In this document: positions 32,758 to 44,400 of the stretch, in pieces
Numbering within the stretch: position 1 is the stretch's first letter
Layout of the letters: every line of letters begins with the position of its first letter
NCBI RefSeq assembly: GCF_010015445.1
Contig: NC_053119.1
Span: forward strand, 4,537,550-4,601,549
From: Perca fluviatilis
Lineage: Eukaryota > Chordata > Actinopteri > Perciformes > Percidae
DNA: 64,000 nt
Reading direction: 5' to 3'
Program-made: the position numbers and the translations under genes
Notes under the pieces: generated by a model
Database searches by the model: none
The model's input: the letters and a program-made list of their open reading frames with translations, nothing else
Told to the model about the DNA's origin: nothing

Positions 32758-34512
32758 TCTCACTGAACCGTGACTCCTAAACTCCGGTATAAACCGAACC
32801 GTGACTCCTAAACCTAACTGACTCCTAAACTCCGATATAAACCGAACGACTCCTAAACTCTGTATAAACCAAACCGTGACTCCGGTATAAACTGAACCGT
32901 GACTCCTAAACTCCGGTATAAACTGAACCGTGACTCCTAAACTCCGGTATAAACTGAACCGTGACTCCTAAACTCCGGTATAAACTGAACCGTGACTCCT
33001 AAACTCCGGTATAAACTGAACCGTGACTCCTAAACTCCGGTATAAACTGAACCGTGACTCCTAAACTCCGGTATAAACTGAACCGTGACTCCTAAACTCC
33101 GGTATAAACTGAACCGTGACTCCTAAACTCCGGTATAAACTGAACCGTGACTCCTAAACTCCGGTATAAACTGAACCGTGACTCCTAAACTCCGGTATAA
33201 ACTGAACCGTGACTCCTAAACTCCGGTATAAACCGAACCGTGACTCCGGTACAAACCCAACTGTGACTCCTAAACCTAACGGACTCCTAAACTCCAGTAT
33301 AAACTGAACCGTGACTCCTAAACTCCAGTATAAACTGAACCGTGACTCCTAAACTACGGTATAAACTGAACCGTGACTCCTAAACTCCGGTATAAACTGA
33401 ACCGTGACTCCTAAACTCCAGTATAAACCGAACGGTGACTCCAGTATAAACCGAACCGTGACTCTGGTATAAACTGAACCGTGACTCCTAAACTCGGGTA
33501 TAAACCGAACTGTGACTCCTAAACTCTGGTATAAACTGAACCGTGACTCCTAAACTCGGGTATAAACCGAACTGTGACTCCTAAACTCCGGTATAAACTG
33601 AACCGTGACTCCTAAACTCTGGTATAAACCGAACCGTGACTCCTAAACTCTGGTATAAACCGAACTGTGACTCCTAATCTCCGGTATAAACCAAACCGTG
33701 ACTCCTAAACTCTGGTATAAACCGAACTGTGACTCCTAAACTCCGGTATAAACCAAACCGTGACTCCGGTACAAACCCAACTGTGACTCCTAAACCTAAC
33801 GGACTCCTAAACTCCGGTATAAACTGAACCGTGACTCCTAAACTCCGGTATAAACTGAACCGTGACTCCTAAACTCCGGTATAAACTGAACCGTGACTCC
33901 TAAACTCCGGTATAAACTGAACCGTGACTCCTAAACTCCGGTATAAACTGAACCGTGACTCCTAAACTCCGGTATAAACTGAACCGTGACTCCTAAACTC
34001 CGGTATAAACTGAACCGTGACTCCTAAACTCCGGTATAAACTGAACCGTGACTCCTAAACTCCAGTATAAACCGAACGGTGACTCCAGTATAAACCGAAC
34101 CGTGACTCTGGTATAAACTGAACCGTGACTCCTAAACTCGGGTATAAACTGAACCGTGACTCCTAAACTCCAGTATAAACCGAACGGTGACTCCAGTATA
34201 AACCGAACCGTGACTCTGGTATAAACCGAACCGTGACTCCTAAACTCGGGTATAAACCGAACCGTGACTCCTAAACTCGGGTATAAACCGAACCGTGACT
34301 CCTAAACTCCGGTATAAACCGAACCGTGACTCCTAAACTCGGGTATAAACCGAACTGTGACTCCTAATCTCCGGTATAAACCGAACTGTGACTCCTAAAC
34401 TCGGGTATAAACCGAACTGTGACTCCTAAACTCGGGTATAAACCGAACTGTGACTCCTAAACTCCGGTATAAACCGAACTGTGACTCCTAATCTCCGGTA
34501 TAAACCAAACGG
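32758..34512. repeat. Large minisatellite, 31-bp unit, about 55 copies, with higher-order blocks
   Basis: The unit is CTCCGGTATAAACTGAACCG plus TGACTCCTAAA. Variants (CCAGTATAAACCGAACGG, CTCGGGTATAAACCGAACTG, GTACAAACCCAACTGTG) recur in the same order in blocks: the odd unit GGTACAAACCCAACTG is at about 33248 and again 33768. Confidence 0.95.
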
Positions 34513-34918
34513 TGACATTTTGCCAATTTATACTTTTATTGATGGACTACATTTTCCTCCACGCCTGCAATAAAGAGATTAAAAAAAACAGTTTTCTGCA
34601 AATCTGCTCCTCTGGCCATCGGAGGGAGAGTGAGATGTTCAGTAGTGGAATTTTTTTTTTTTGTAGGGGGGGGGGGTTATATCGTCTTTCATTCCCCCTC
34701 AGGGAAGACCACATGACCCGGCACAACAGAGAGAGGCAGCAAAGAAAAGAGAGATGTTGGGCCCCGCTGCTTTGAGCTCTTCAATGAAAACCACATGTAG
34801 GACAGAGGGGGTGTGTGTGTGTGTGAGACAGAGGGAGGTGTTTGTGTCTCTCTGTGTGTTTTTGACAGAGGGGGTGGGGGGGGTGTGTGTGGGACAGAGG
34901 GAGGTGTGTGTAGGACAG
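34513..34918. other. Region upstream of lsp1, no gene
   Basis: Contains T and G runs (34651-34677) and GTGTGTG/GACAGAGGGAGG repeats. It could hold lsp1 regulatory sequence, but no specific site can be supported. Confidence 0.35.
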
Positions 34919-34966
<48 letters not shown>

Positions 34967-34978
34967 TTTTTTTTTTTT

Positions 34979-35026
<48 letters not shown>

Positions 35027-35032
35027 TTTTTT
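34919..35032. repeat. 114-bp uninterrupted pyrimidine tract, (CT)n-Tn-(CT)n-Tn
   Basis: Two blocks of about 18-19 CT are each followed by a T run (23 and 15). The arrangement is itself a duplication. It lies 332 bases before the lsp1 start codon. Pure pyrimidine/purine tracts of this kind can form triplex (H-DNA) structures. Confidence 0.92.
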
Positions 35033-35363
35033 GGGTAATGACTGAAAACCCAGCCTCCAAGAGAGTAGGGAGACACTGACACATTCCCAGCAAGCATTGC
35101 AGGGGAGAAACCTGTGTGTGTGATATACGAGAGTGTGTGTGGAACTACCAGAAGAGTCTATAACGGTGTAACACACACATTGTTTTGAGCTCTGGGCTTC
35201 GGTGCAACCGCAGGACAGAAAGCTGCCTTCAGTGTCGAGGTGGAAATTAACTGAACAGAAGAGAAAGTTGTTCTCAGCGTCCGGTGTGTGTGTGTGATCT
35301 CTTGTTTCTACCAGGAGACGAGGAGAAGAAAGAGACGGAATAGAAGAAGATAAAGAGGCCAAC

Positions 35364-35422
35364 ATGTCCAACGCTCTGCTGAGAAGAAGCTCCACCAAAC
35401 AGGGTTTACAGAACCTGATAAG
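35364..35422 (+). CDS. lsp1: lsp1 coding exon 1
   Basis: The start ATG at 35364 has A at -3 (GCCAACATGT). Nineteen codons plus AG are followed by donor GTAATG at 35423. The 5' UTR probably starts after the pyrimidine tract; no clear TATA box was identified. Confidence 0.8.
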
Positions 35423-38400
35423 GTAATGTGATCGATTGTGTTGTTTTCAGTTTCTGCTGCTGGTTTCTGTTTGTTTCTGCTGAACACACACAGACAGAAG
35501 CTGCTCAGGTTAATCTTTAATCACCACACACACTTTAAAAAAATCAAACTAAATCTCACAAACACACTCATTTAATTCGCTTTCAATTTATTGAAATGGT
35601 AGCACCTTGAGATTTAGATATATATATATATATTTATTTTCCAACAAAAATCAACATTGTAAGCACAGGACGGCTACATAACAAATTATACACTACAGAT
35701 ACACAGATATACAGATACACCGATGCAGACAGCTTGCTCACCCTCTCTCACCCACACCCGCAGCTGCTTTTACAAGAGAATTGGGCTACAATAACCCGGA
35801 TAATTAATCGATTCAAGATTAGCAAAGAAATTCAAACTTTTATCCGGCTCAGAGGAGAGAAATCGGTCTCCTTCTGGAGAAATCTAAAAGAAAAAAACAT
35901 TTTCATATCTGCAGATGAGGATAAAAGGGAGTGTTTTCATGCTTCCAGTGTGTGCTTTTGTGTGATAAACATGTCCGTCTAAATGGGAACAGTGGGATTA
36001 TACTGGGAGGGTTTTGGGTCACGCAGGGTTTTGGGGAGGAGGGATTTGGGATTGAAATAATCCAACAAAAGAACCATATTAATCTTTAAATTGTTGCTCA
36101 GTAATCTTAATTATTTTCAATTTAAAATCCACGGCCGTGTTTTGGTGAGCGTCCTAAAAAGCTGAATCAAGGCAGCGAGTTTAGACCAACTGGGAGGTTT
36201 GCGACGAGGCCCCAGGCACTTTCACGGAGAGAGGAAGTGGTCTCGCTGACCTGTGCCAGAGGTGAAAGGTCGCCTGAGTCAGTCAGTCCTGTCTTTTTAA
36301 AAGAGATAAGAGCTCATCCTGCTGCTCCACGTGACTGTAACGTTGGGATTTTTTTCTGTCATTCGAGACGGTTATTGTGTCAGAATGGTCCATCACAGAG
36401 TTGTAAATTGTTGCCGTGACACGTTGGACCCCGGCCAATCGGCTCTCTGTGTCTTTCATGACATCATCAGCAGGGTTCAAAATTAACTTTTTCGTCCACC
36501 AGCCAAATGGCTAGTGAATGTTCAAATTTGACCAGCCACTTTGACCAACTAATAGATTACCATTGTTTTTTTTGGCTGGTGAGTGAAGCAAATCTACCAG
36601 CCACTTGCATATTTTACCAGCATTTGGCTAGTAAATGGTGCTAATTTTGAACCCTGATCATCAGTCCTCTTTCTCCTCTCCTTGTTTACAGTTAAAGAGC
36701 CTTCTGCGCTCCTATTGGTCACCAACGGGTCGTAGAAGTTGTCGATCTTTTTGTCTTCCTGTAGTTCCTGACGCTCTCCGTCTGTCAGGCTGGACCGTTA
36801 TTGGGCTGATTTAAAGTGGCCATATTACGCCACCATATCAGGTTCATAATTGTATTTTAGAGGTTGTACCAGAATAGGTTTACATGGTTTAATTTTAATT
36901 TAATTAAAAACATGGTGTTTTTAATTTAATTAAAAACACCATATTTTTGTTGCACTGCACATTGCGGCAGCTCCTCTTTTCACCCTGTGTTAAGTTCTCT
37001 GTTTTAGCTACAGAGTGAGACATCGCACTTCTAGCCCATCTTTGTCGGGAGGCGCACATGCTCAGTAGCTAGGTAAGGACTACATGAGCTAGCTAGCTGT
37101 TTCTCCAACTTCAGTCAGTACAAGGCAGGATTAGCCGGGAGACTTCTTCTAAACGAGGGCGCACTTCACACTTTGCATGGAATATCTGCAGAACAGGGAC
37201 ACAGAAGTAGTTCTTTTGGATATTATGGTGAACTAGTGTGTGTTGTAGCAGCGCTTTGCCATTCAGAACAAGCTAGCATGCTAGCGCTAGCATGCTACAG
37301 TTAGCCAGCTCGTCTCGGCTAGTGCCGTAGAAAGCCGTGCAGATCAGCTCACCCGGAGACTGAAGGCAGGACACATTCAGAAACCATATCTCACTCTGAA
37401 CACCATGGATGGATGTTTTCAAAGTTTGTATGTGTGTGGAAGCACCAGAGACACAAAATAACACCCCAAATCCCAGAAAAAGTGAATTTTTTTTTTTCTT
37501 CATAATATAGGCACTTTTAATATAAACCAGGGCTGCCAACTTTTCACTTTTGTTTGGAGTGAGATAGATTAACTCCTTTATGATTTTACATCGTCATAGT
37601 CGGGTTATTCTGAAGAGGTTACACTGAAAAGTTTAGCGATGAGAGCATATCCAGTTGTTTCTCTACCACGGTTAGTTTGAGTTTTTTTTTTTTTTTTTTA
37701 CCAGGAAGTTATTGTAAACAAACATTGTGATTGGCTGTATAATCTGATCCAGCTTCAGTAATGACTGAAGGTGTGAATTTAAGACTCCTGGTGTCCTCGG
37801 GGTCAACTTTGACCCATTTTCAAAAAGTTTCTATATCAGAAATTTGGGTTTTCTTTCAGCCAAACTGTCAAAAACAATAACTTGGATGGTTCCATACAAC
37901 GCTCTTACCAAGTTAAATAACTGATCACTTCACTATTTTCATTGAATTTGGGTGTTTTCATAAAATTGTATAGCATTTAAAGAAAAAAAAACTGATTTAA
38001 AGAACGCTGAAAAAAGTAACAAACCACGCAGAAAAAATCGACAAAGACATTGGAAAAAGTGACAAAGAACTTCGGGAAAAGTGAGAAAACATCAAAGTGA
38101 CAACATGTCGGAGAAAGCTTAAAAAACTTGGTCAAAACAAAAAAATGTTTTTTAAAAATCAACAAAAAACTAAGGGAAAAGAGTCTGGAGGTTTTAACTT
38201 TACATTTTGACCCAAAAAAACAAAAGGTTGCATTAAGGTCTACGGGAAGACAACACAAGGGTTAAGACTTGACAAAATCCCCAAAAAGTCTTGCAATTTG
38301 TATCTGTGTGGTTGCCTGTCTGTGTGGTTGGCTGTCTGTGTGGTTGTCTTTCTGTGTATTAGCCTTTCTAACAGAGCATTGGATGAGAAGCACAACTGTC

Positions 38401-41400
38401 GTATCTGTCCGGTAAGCTTCCTCTAGCTAACGGTTAGCTTAGCACAAAGACTGGAAACGGGGAAAGTCTGACTCTGTCCAACAAAATCTGCAAACAACGT
38501 TCTAATGTTACATCTTTACGTTTTTAAAGGGTTAGGTTTAATCTGCAGAAAGTCTTTAGTATAAAAAGACTAGTTTTTTTTTATATCCTTTTTTCCCATT
38601 TCTCGTCTCTTAGTGGTTGTTTTTGGCAGAAAGTCTAAATTTGAACGTTGATCTGTTCAGTTCTTTGGTTTTTAGTGAAATATCGACAAGTTTCAGCCTG
38701 TTGGTTCGGTTCTGTTGGTTCCAGTGGTGTAGTCTAATGTATTGTAGGGGGCATTCTGTGCTGTATAAATATTAGCCAGAATCTGCCTTTGGGAGGAGGG
38801 GTGGGGGGGGCATATCATAGTGGGGGGGTCTGGCTGTCCTCCCCCAGGGAAGTTTTGAGCATCAACGACTTCATTTCCTGTATTGGATACACTTTAATGC
38901 CCCAATTTATGGTGGAAATCCCTTTTATTTAGCCTATGTGAAGAAGAACACAGATGAAAATTCAAAATATATCAAAAATATATTGTAAAGTATGTTGTTG
39001 CGTGTCACTGGGTATTTTTAAATGGGCATATGGAAATGCTGGAGCTTTCTTGGTGGGTAAACTGCGTCTATCTGCGTATCACGTAGACTACACCTCTGAG
39101 TCGGTTCGGTTTGTGTCGTCAGGTCTCTTATTTTGAAAATTAATTCATGAATGTCTGGTTTGTTGGAGTTTTTTTCCTTCTAGTCTAAACATACTCATCC
39201 AAATGTGATTTTTAGGTCATAGGTGCAATAATCAAATTTGGGCTCATTCTGAAGTTTTTTTTTTTTGGACAATTTTTGCCTTTTTTATTGAGTTTTATTT
39301 TCGTCTTTCGATGTTTTCGTCGCTTTTCTCAATACATGCAGACATGTCCCGGTACCCCCCCCAACAATCATTTTGGGCTTATTCTGAAGTTTTTGTCACT
39401 TTTTTTGGGGGGACAATTTCAGTTTCTCGCCTTCTTTTTTGGAGGTTTTTTCTGAAGAGTTTTTGCTGGGTTTTTTTCTGAGGTTTTTGGGTGCTTTTCT
39501 CAATACATGCAGACATGTCCCGGTACCTCCCTAAATAGTTGGAGATCTCCCCCACCCCAATGTTGAACCCACAGTTGCGTCCTTGATTTAGGTCAAAGAA
39601 TACATGTTCCAGTCGGAGCGATTTCATCAGATGCTCGACAAACATGGGAATCTTTGTCAGTGCGAGTTTGTCTTGAGAAATCCGATGCGTGGATCCGTCA
39701 CGAATACCTTCTCGAGTTACATCGAGCTGCGTCGAGGTGTCGTAATCAGAGCTCTGCGCAAACCTCCGAGTCCCAGAGGTGCTCCTGAAGCAGATAACAG
39801 CTGGAGGAGGAGGAGGAAGCTCGCTGTGATTCAGTCCGCTCAGCAGATGGCATCAGTCTGGAGCCCCGCAGCCGCTATGACATCACTCCAAAAACACTCG
39901 CAACCACGTACGTGGTCGTCTGAGTCAGCTCGACTGTTAGACATCCATCATGCACATCACAGCGTGACTCATTCTCCATTTGTAGGCGTTGAAGTTTAGT
40001 TTTATCCGGTTTTTCAAATCTGTGCTGCTTATATAAGCCTCAGACTGTTTACCTAGTTTATTGTCATTAGAAAATTCACGATTTCTCTTTTTAAGGATTC
40101 AGAACTATTTATACGGGTTTATAGATTGAGATTGAAAGTTATTTCTTGACCCAGATCAACTGTTGTTGATCAATTTAGTCGCCTTTTAGTTCCTCGGCAG
40201 CACCGGAAGGACAAATTTAGCCTAAAAGATTTAACCCTGGTGTTGTCCTCCCCGTCGAGCGTGCAACTTTGGGTTTTTCCGGGTTGAAATTTCAACATTT
40301 TGCGGTTCTTTTTCTACAGTTTTCTTGTATTTTTTTGTCGTTTTCCAATTTCTTTTTTTTTTTTTTTTTTAGCTTTTTTTTTTTTTGTTTTTGTCGCTTT
40401 TTAAAAGTTTTTGTCACCTTTGGCAGTGTTTTTGATGGCCACTTTTTAAGATTTTTTCTTTTTTACCCTTTTTGGTCAGGTTTTTGTCTTTTTTTTTTTT
40501 ATTTATTTTTTACAATTTGCTGCCATTTTCTCCAACATTTGTCACTTTTTCCAACGTACTTTTGTCATAGTTCTGATATAGAAAGTTTTTGTAAACGGGT
40601 CTTTTATATCTGTATGTATATGCTGTTTTGAACCTTTTTTTTCTTTATCTTTTTGGTTAATAAGATCAAGTTCATCCAGTGAAAGAAGCCTAAGGGAAAA
40701 GGTCAACATTTTGTCCTCTTTTTCATGCCCATTGCTAAAAATTAATCTAGTTTTTAGTATTCATTTTCTTCCGGTTTAGACAGAATACAAGAGGACAAAT
40801 ACACACAAGTAGTCTTCTAAACCGTACAATATCAGTAGTTTAATTTGACAAATGTCAAAACTACTTTTTAAATGTCTTTGGGGGAAAACCCTAGAAACCT
40901 TAAGTTGGCACAAAAAGAAAACTCCAGAAAGGTGACCCAAAAACGTGGAAGAAATGGTCTAATTTTTGTTGTTGAAAAAGGCGACAAAAACGATATGATC
41001 CATTGTTGCAGATTAAACTCCCAACAGGATACAAAACAGCAGCTCAACACTGACCAACAACAACGTGCTGCTTATGAAGTGGAGCAGCCGGGCTTAAAGT
41101 GATGAAAGGGGCGTTTTGATTTTAATAATTTATACTTTATTAATCCCGCAAGGGAAATTGTGTTTTCACTCTGTTATTACACACATTGCACACAGGCGAG
41201 GAGAGATGTCAGAGTGGGGGGGGGCTGCCCATGGAAAGGCGCCCCCGAGCAGTTGGGGGTTCAGTGCCTTGCTCAAGAGCAGTGTTTCTCAAATGGGGGC
41301 ATGTGTCCATGTTTAATAGCTAGTATTGTCCAGAACATTGTTCCTCTTAACAGTCCCTCCCGAGAAACGGGATTATGCGATCACATAATGAGCATTTTTT

Positions 41401-44400
41401 TTCAAATATGCCGCACTTTCGCTGCATAAATTGCAGATTTCTGCGCAAAATATGCGGTGCTTGCATGATTTCATAATCCCCGCAATTTCGTTGGAAAAAA
41501 GTCCCATAATATATCTTAGCAGAAAGTTAGTCGCATAAAATTGCATAAATATCATATAGCATATTCCATCGCATTTTTTAAGAAAATGTGCCGCATAATC
41601 AAGGATTTTTGCCCGCAACAATCACAAAAAAACTCACATTTTTCTGGAAGGACTGACTTTATGTTGAAGTTTTTGTTTTCTACCAAAATGTGACATTTGT
41701 GTCTCCTTCTTTGGACCTAATCTTTCCTTATCTATACGGTCATTCCACTTTTTACGAGTTTCTCGCTTTCTTCTTATGTCACAGTTTTTGATACTATTTT
41801 GACCTATTCTTTCTCTTACTTCTCTCTATCGTCTTTTTCAAAGGTTTTGTTTTTTCTTTTCTTTTTTTTTCTTTCTCATCGGCATTTAAATGTTTTTTTC
41901 CAGGTACAAGGCTGCTGTTTAGTAAATCTATCTCTGACAGCGCTGTAGCCTAGTGTTCCTCTTTATATAGACCTTTTTTTTTTTTTTTTTTTTTTAAATT
42001 ATAAGCACTGGCATAAAAAACATTCAAAAGGGGGAACATTATTGAACCACTGCTCTAGAGCACCTTGGCAGTGCCTAGGAGGTGTACCTGGCACCTCTCC
42101 AGCTGCCAGTCCACCACCATACTTTGGTCCTTATGGGGGACTTGAACCAGGGACTCCGGTTCCCAACCCAACCCCCCCGCTGACTGAGCTACTGTCCTTG
42201 TAGCGTTTAAGGACGCGTCCTTTTCCTCGTGCTCCCGTTGCACCCCCAGGCTCTTGTTGTCTCTGTATACAGACGGTTAAACGGCTTGTTGGCGTTTTTA
42301 AAAGCGTTGCGTTACTCTCGTCTCAACACCTGCCTTTGTTTTGAAAATATGATTTTGGTCAGGGCCAAGTCACCAGAACGCTTCTGTTGTCTGTAACCTG
42401 TCGAAGCTGCACATTGCCAACAAAAGACAGCATATATTTTAAGTGGAGAGTGTAACTAAGCAGGGTTCCCCGCCCCCAGCTCTGTGGAAGGCTTATGTGC
42501 ACGTATTTGGCGGGGTGTCGAGGCATCCTTCCTTCCTCAAGAAAAATTTGCATTTTCTTTAAAGAAACACAAACCAAAATGCTCTAGCCTGGACGCCAGC
42601 CGAACTTAGCCCCGCCCACAACATTTGAGGTCGGGAAGTTGGGTCTGGAATTGATCAGTTTGTGGAGCAACTAGGCTCCAACCAGAGCTGTTCAGACCAA
42701 TCAGATTGTCAAGGGGCGGGCTTTATACGATGTTGGACAGATGATCACCAGTAACGTAATCAACCACGCTTGGGTTGAATTTGTTTACAACAAAGATGGC
42801 TGCCATCGCGCCTGTTATAGAAGATATCGGAAAGATGTTTTTGCCGTCCTCCTTACGGGATTCATCCCATCTTCTTCTACTTCTTCCAGCGTACGTGCAG
42901 TTGAGTTCTGTTGACAACTATGCGTCGCTCCACATACGTCACATACTCCGCTGCTCTGATTGGTTGTAGGTCTATCTGTTGCTCTGATTGGTTGTAGGTC
43001 TATCTGTTGCTCTGACTGGTTGTAGGTCTATCTGTTGCTCTGATTGGTTGTAGGTCTATCGGTTGCTCTGATTGGTTGTAGGTCTATCGGTTGCTCTGAT
43101 TGGTTGTAGGTCTATCGGTTGCTCTGACTGGTTGTAGGTCTATCTGTTGCTCTGATTGGTTGTAGGTCTATCTGTTGCTCTGATTAGTTGTAGGTCTATC
43201 CATTGCTCTGATTGGTTGTAGGTCTATCCAATTGAGTGCAGAGGCATTTTCTTTCCTGGTTCAGTTGAAACACGCCCCATAATGACAGCCCAACGGAGCA
43301 GCATCACACATAATCTGACTAGAATCCTAGAGTAGGACCACGTCAGGCTAGAAATGCCCATATTTACCAATACATAGTCTCTTTTTTTTCGTCATTTTTC
43401 AGTTTTCTTTGGGGTAGTTTTGGTTGTCTGGTCTGTTGGCGTCAGTTTGTCCTTTTGTGCTAGTCTTGCATCTCATTTATCACATCATTTTGGAGCGTTA
43501 TTATCACCACATCTGTGTCTAAAACATTAGAAAATCAAAAGGCTCAAAGGCAAAACTTGTTAAAGAAGTCCGACTACAATCATCAGACCTGATAACGGTC
43601 TCTTAGTTGAGTTCATTCAGCTCGGGTGCTGCACCTAAACCTTATAAAAGTTCAGAGGGTAATTTTAATATATTAATATTTTCCAATAAAAAAATGAGTG
43701 ATCCAGAAATGAGAATTCCCTCCAATATCGTGAATCCTATCGCATTTGCAATATCTGTCAAAAATAATCACTATTGGATCGTTTTTCTCATATCGTGCAA
43801 CCCCCCAATTCTCAGGCCTTCTCCAAATCAAAGGAGCTGCCCGTGTGTCTCCATCTCTACAGCATCTCGGTAGCAGACGTGTTATCAGGCTGCTGCGCCG
43901 CTGGCCGAGCCAGGCTGCCCGGCTGTTTTTAATCAGCGCTCTCTGGGTGATGTCATCCAGGACGCATTCCTGCTTCGAAACAAACTGCCGTGACCCTTGA
44001 CCCCTTAACCCCCCCCCCCCCCACACACACACACAGTCCTGTGTTTACAATACGTGGAGATAAGAGACTGAGGAATGTTTGGTTGGGGTGGAGTTGGCTG
44101 GTGAGTGATGGGGGCGCTGAACTCAACACCCGCAGGTTGTCTGCATTAAAATGACGGAGGGAGTGTAAACAGAGCGGGGTTTCCTGTTTCCAGGAGTCGT
44201 ATCTGTGCGAGCGGACCAGCCTCGGTGTGACGTAAACACAGACGGCTCAATCCCCCCTCTGGTAGATCAGTACTAGAGCTGCAAAGATTAATCGATTGGT
44301 TGTCAACTATTTAATGAATCGCCAACTATAGTGATAATCGATTGATCATTTTGAGTACATTTTATAAGATGAAGGTAAAAGCTTGTGTGATGGCCGCTTG

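Larger units (their letters stand above)
41130..42205 (-). mobile_element. tRNA-derived SINE split by two nested hAT elements
   Basis: On the minus strand the SINE starts near 42205 (GGACAGTAGCTCAGTCAGCG, A-box-like; GGTTCAAGTCCCCC, B-box-like). It continues through CCAGCTGGAGAGGTGCCAGG to 42053, then resumes at 41279 (TTGAGCAAGGCACTGAACCC) and ends near AAGGGATTAATAAAG-type sequence at about 41130. The gap is the hAT at 41280-42052. Confidence 0.75.

Noticed and set aside
34689..35398. Minus-strand frames of up to 205 codons over the pyrimidine tract
   Set aside because: Composed of Arg/Glu/Lys runs from the purine strand and antisense of lsp1 exon 1.
39604..39999. 131-codon plus-strand frame in lsp1 intron 1
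   Set aside because: GC-richer but no acceptor/donor pair in matching phase and no recognised motif.
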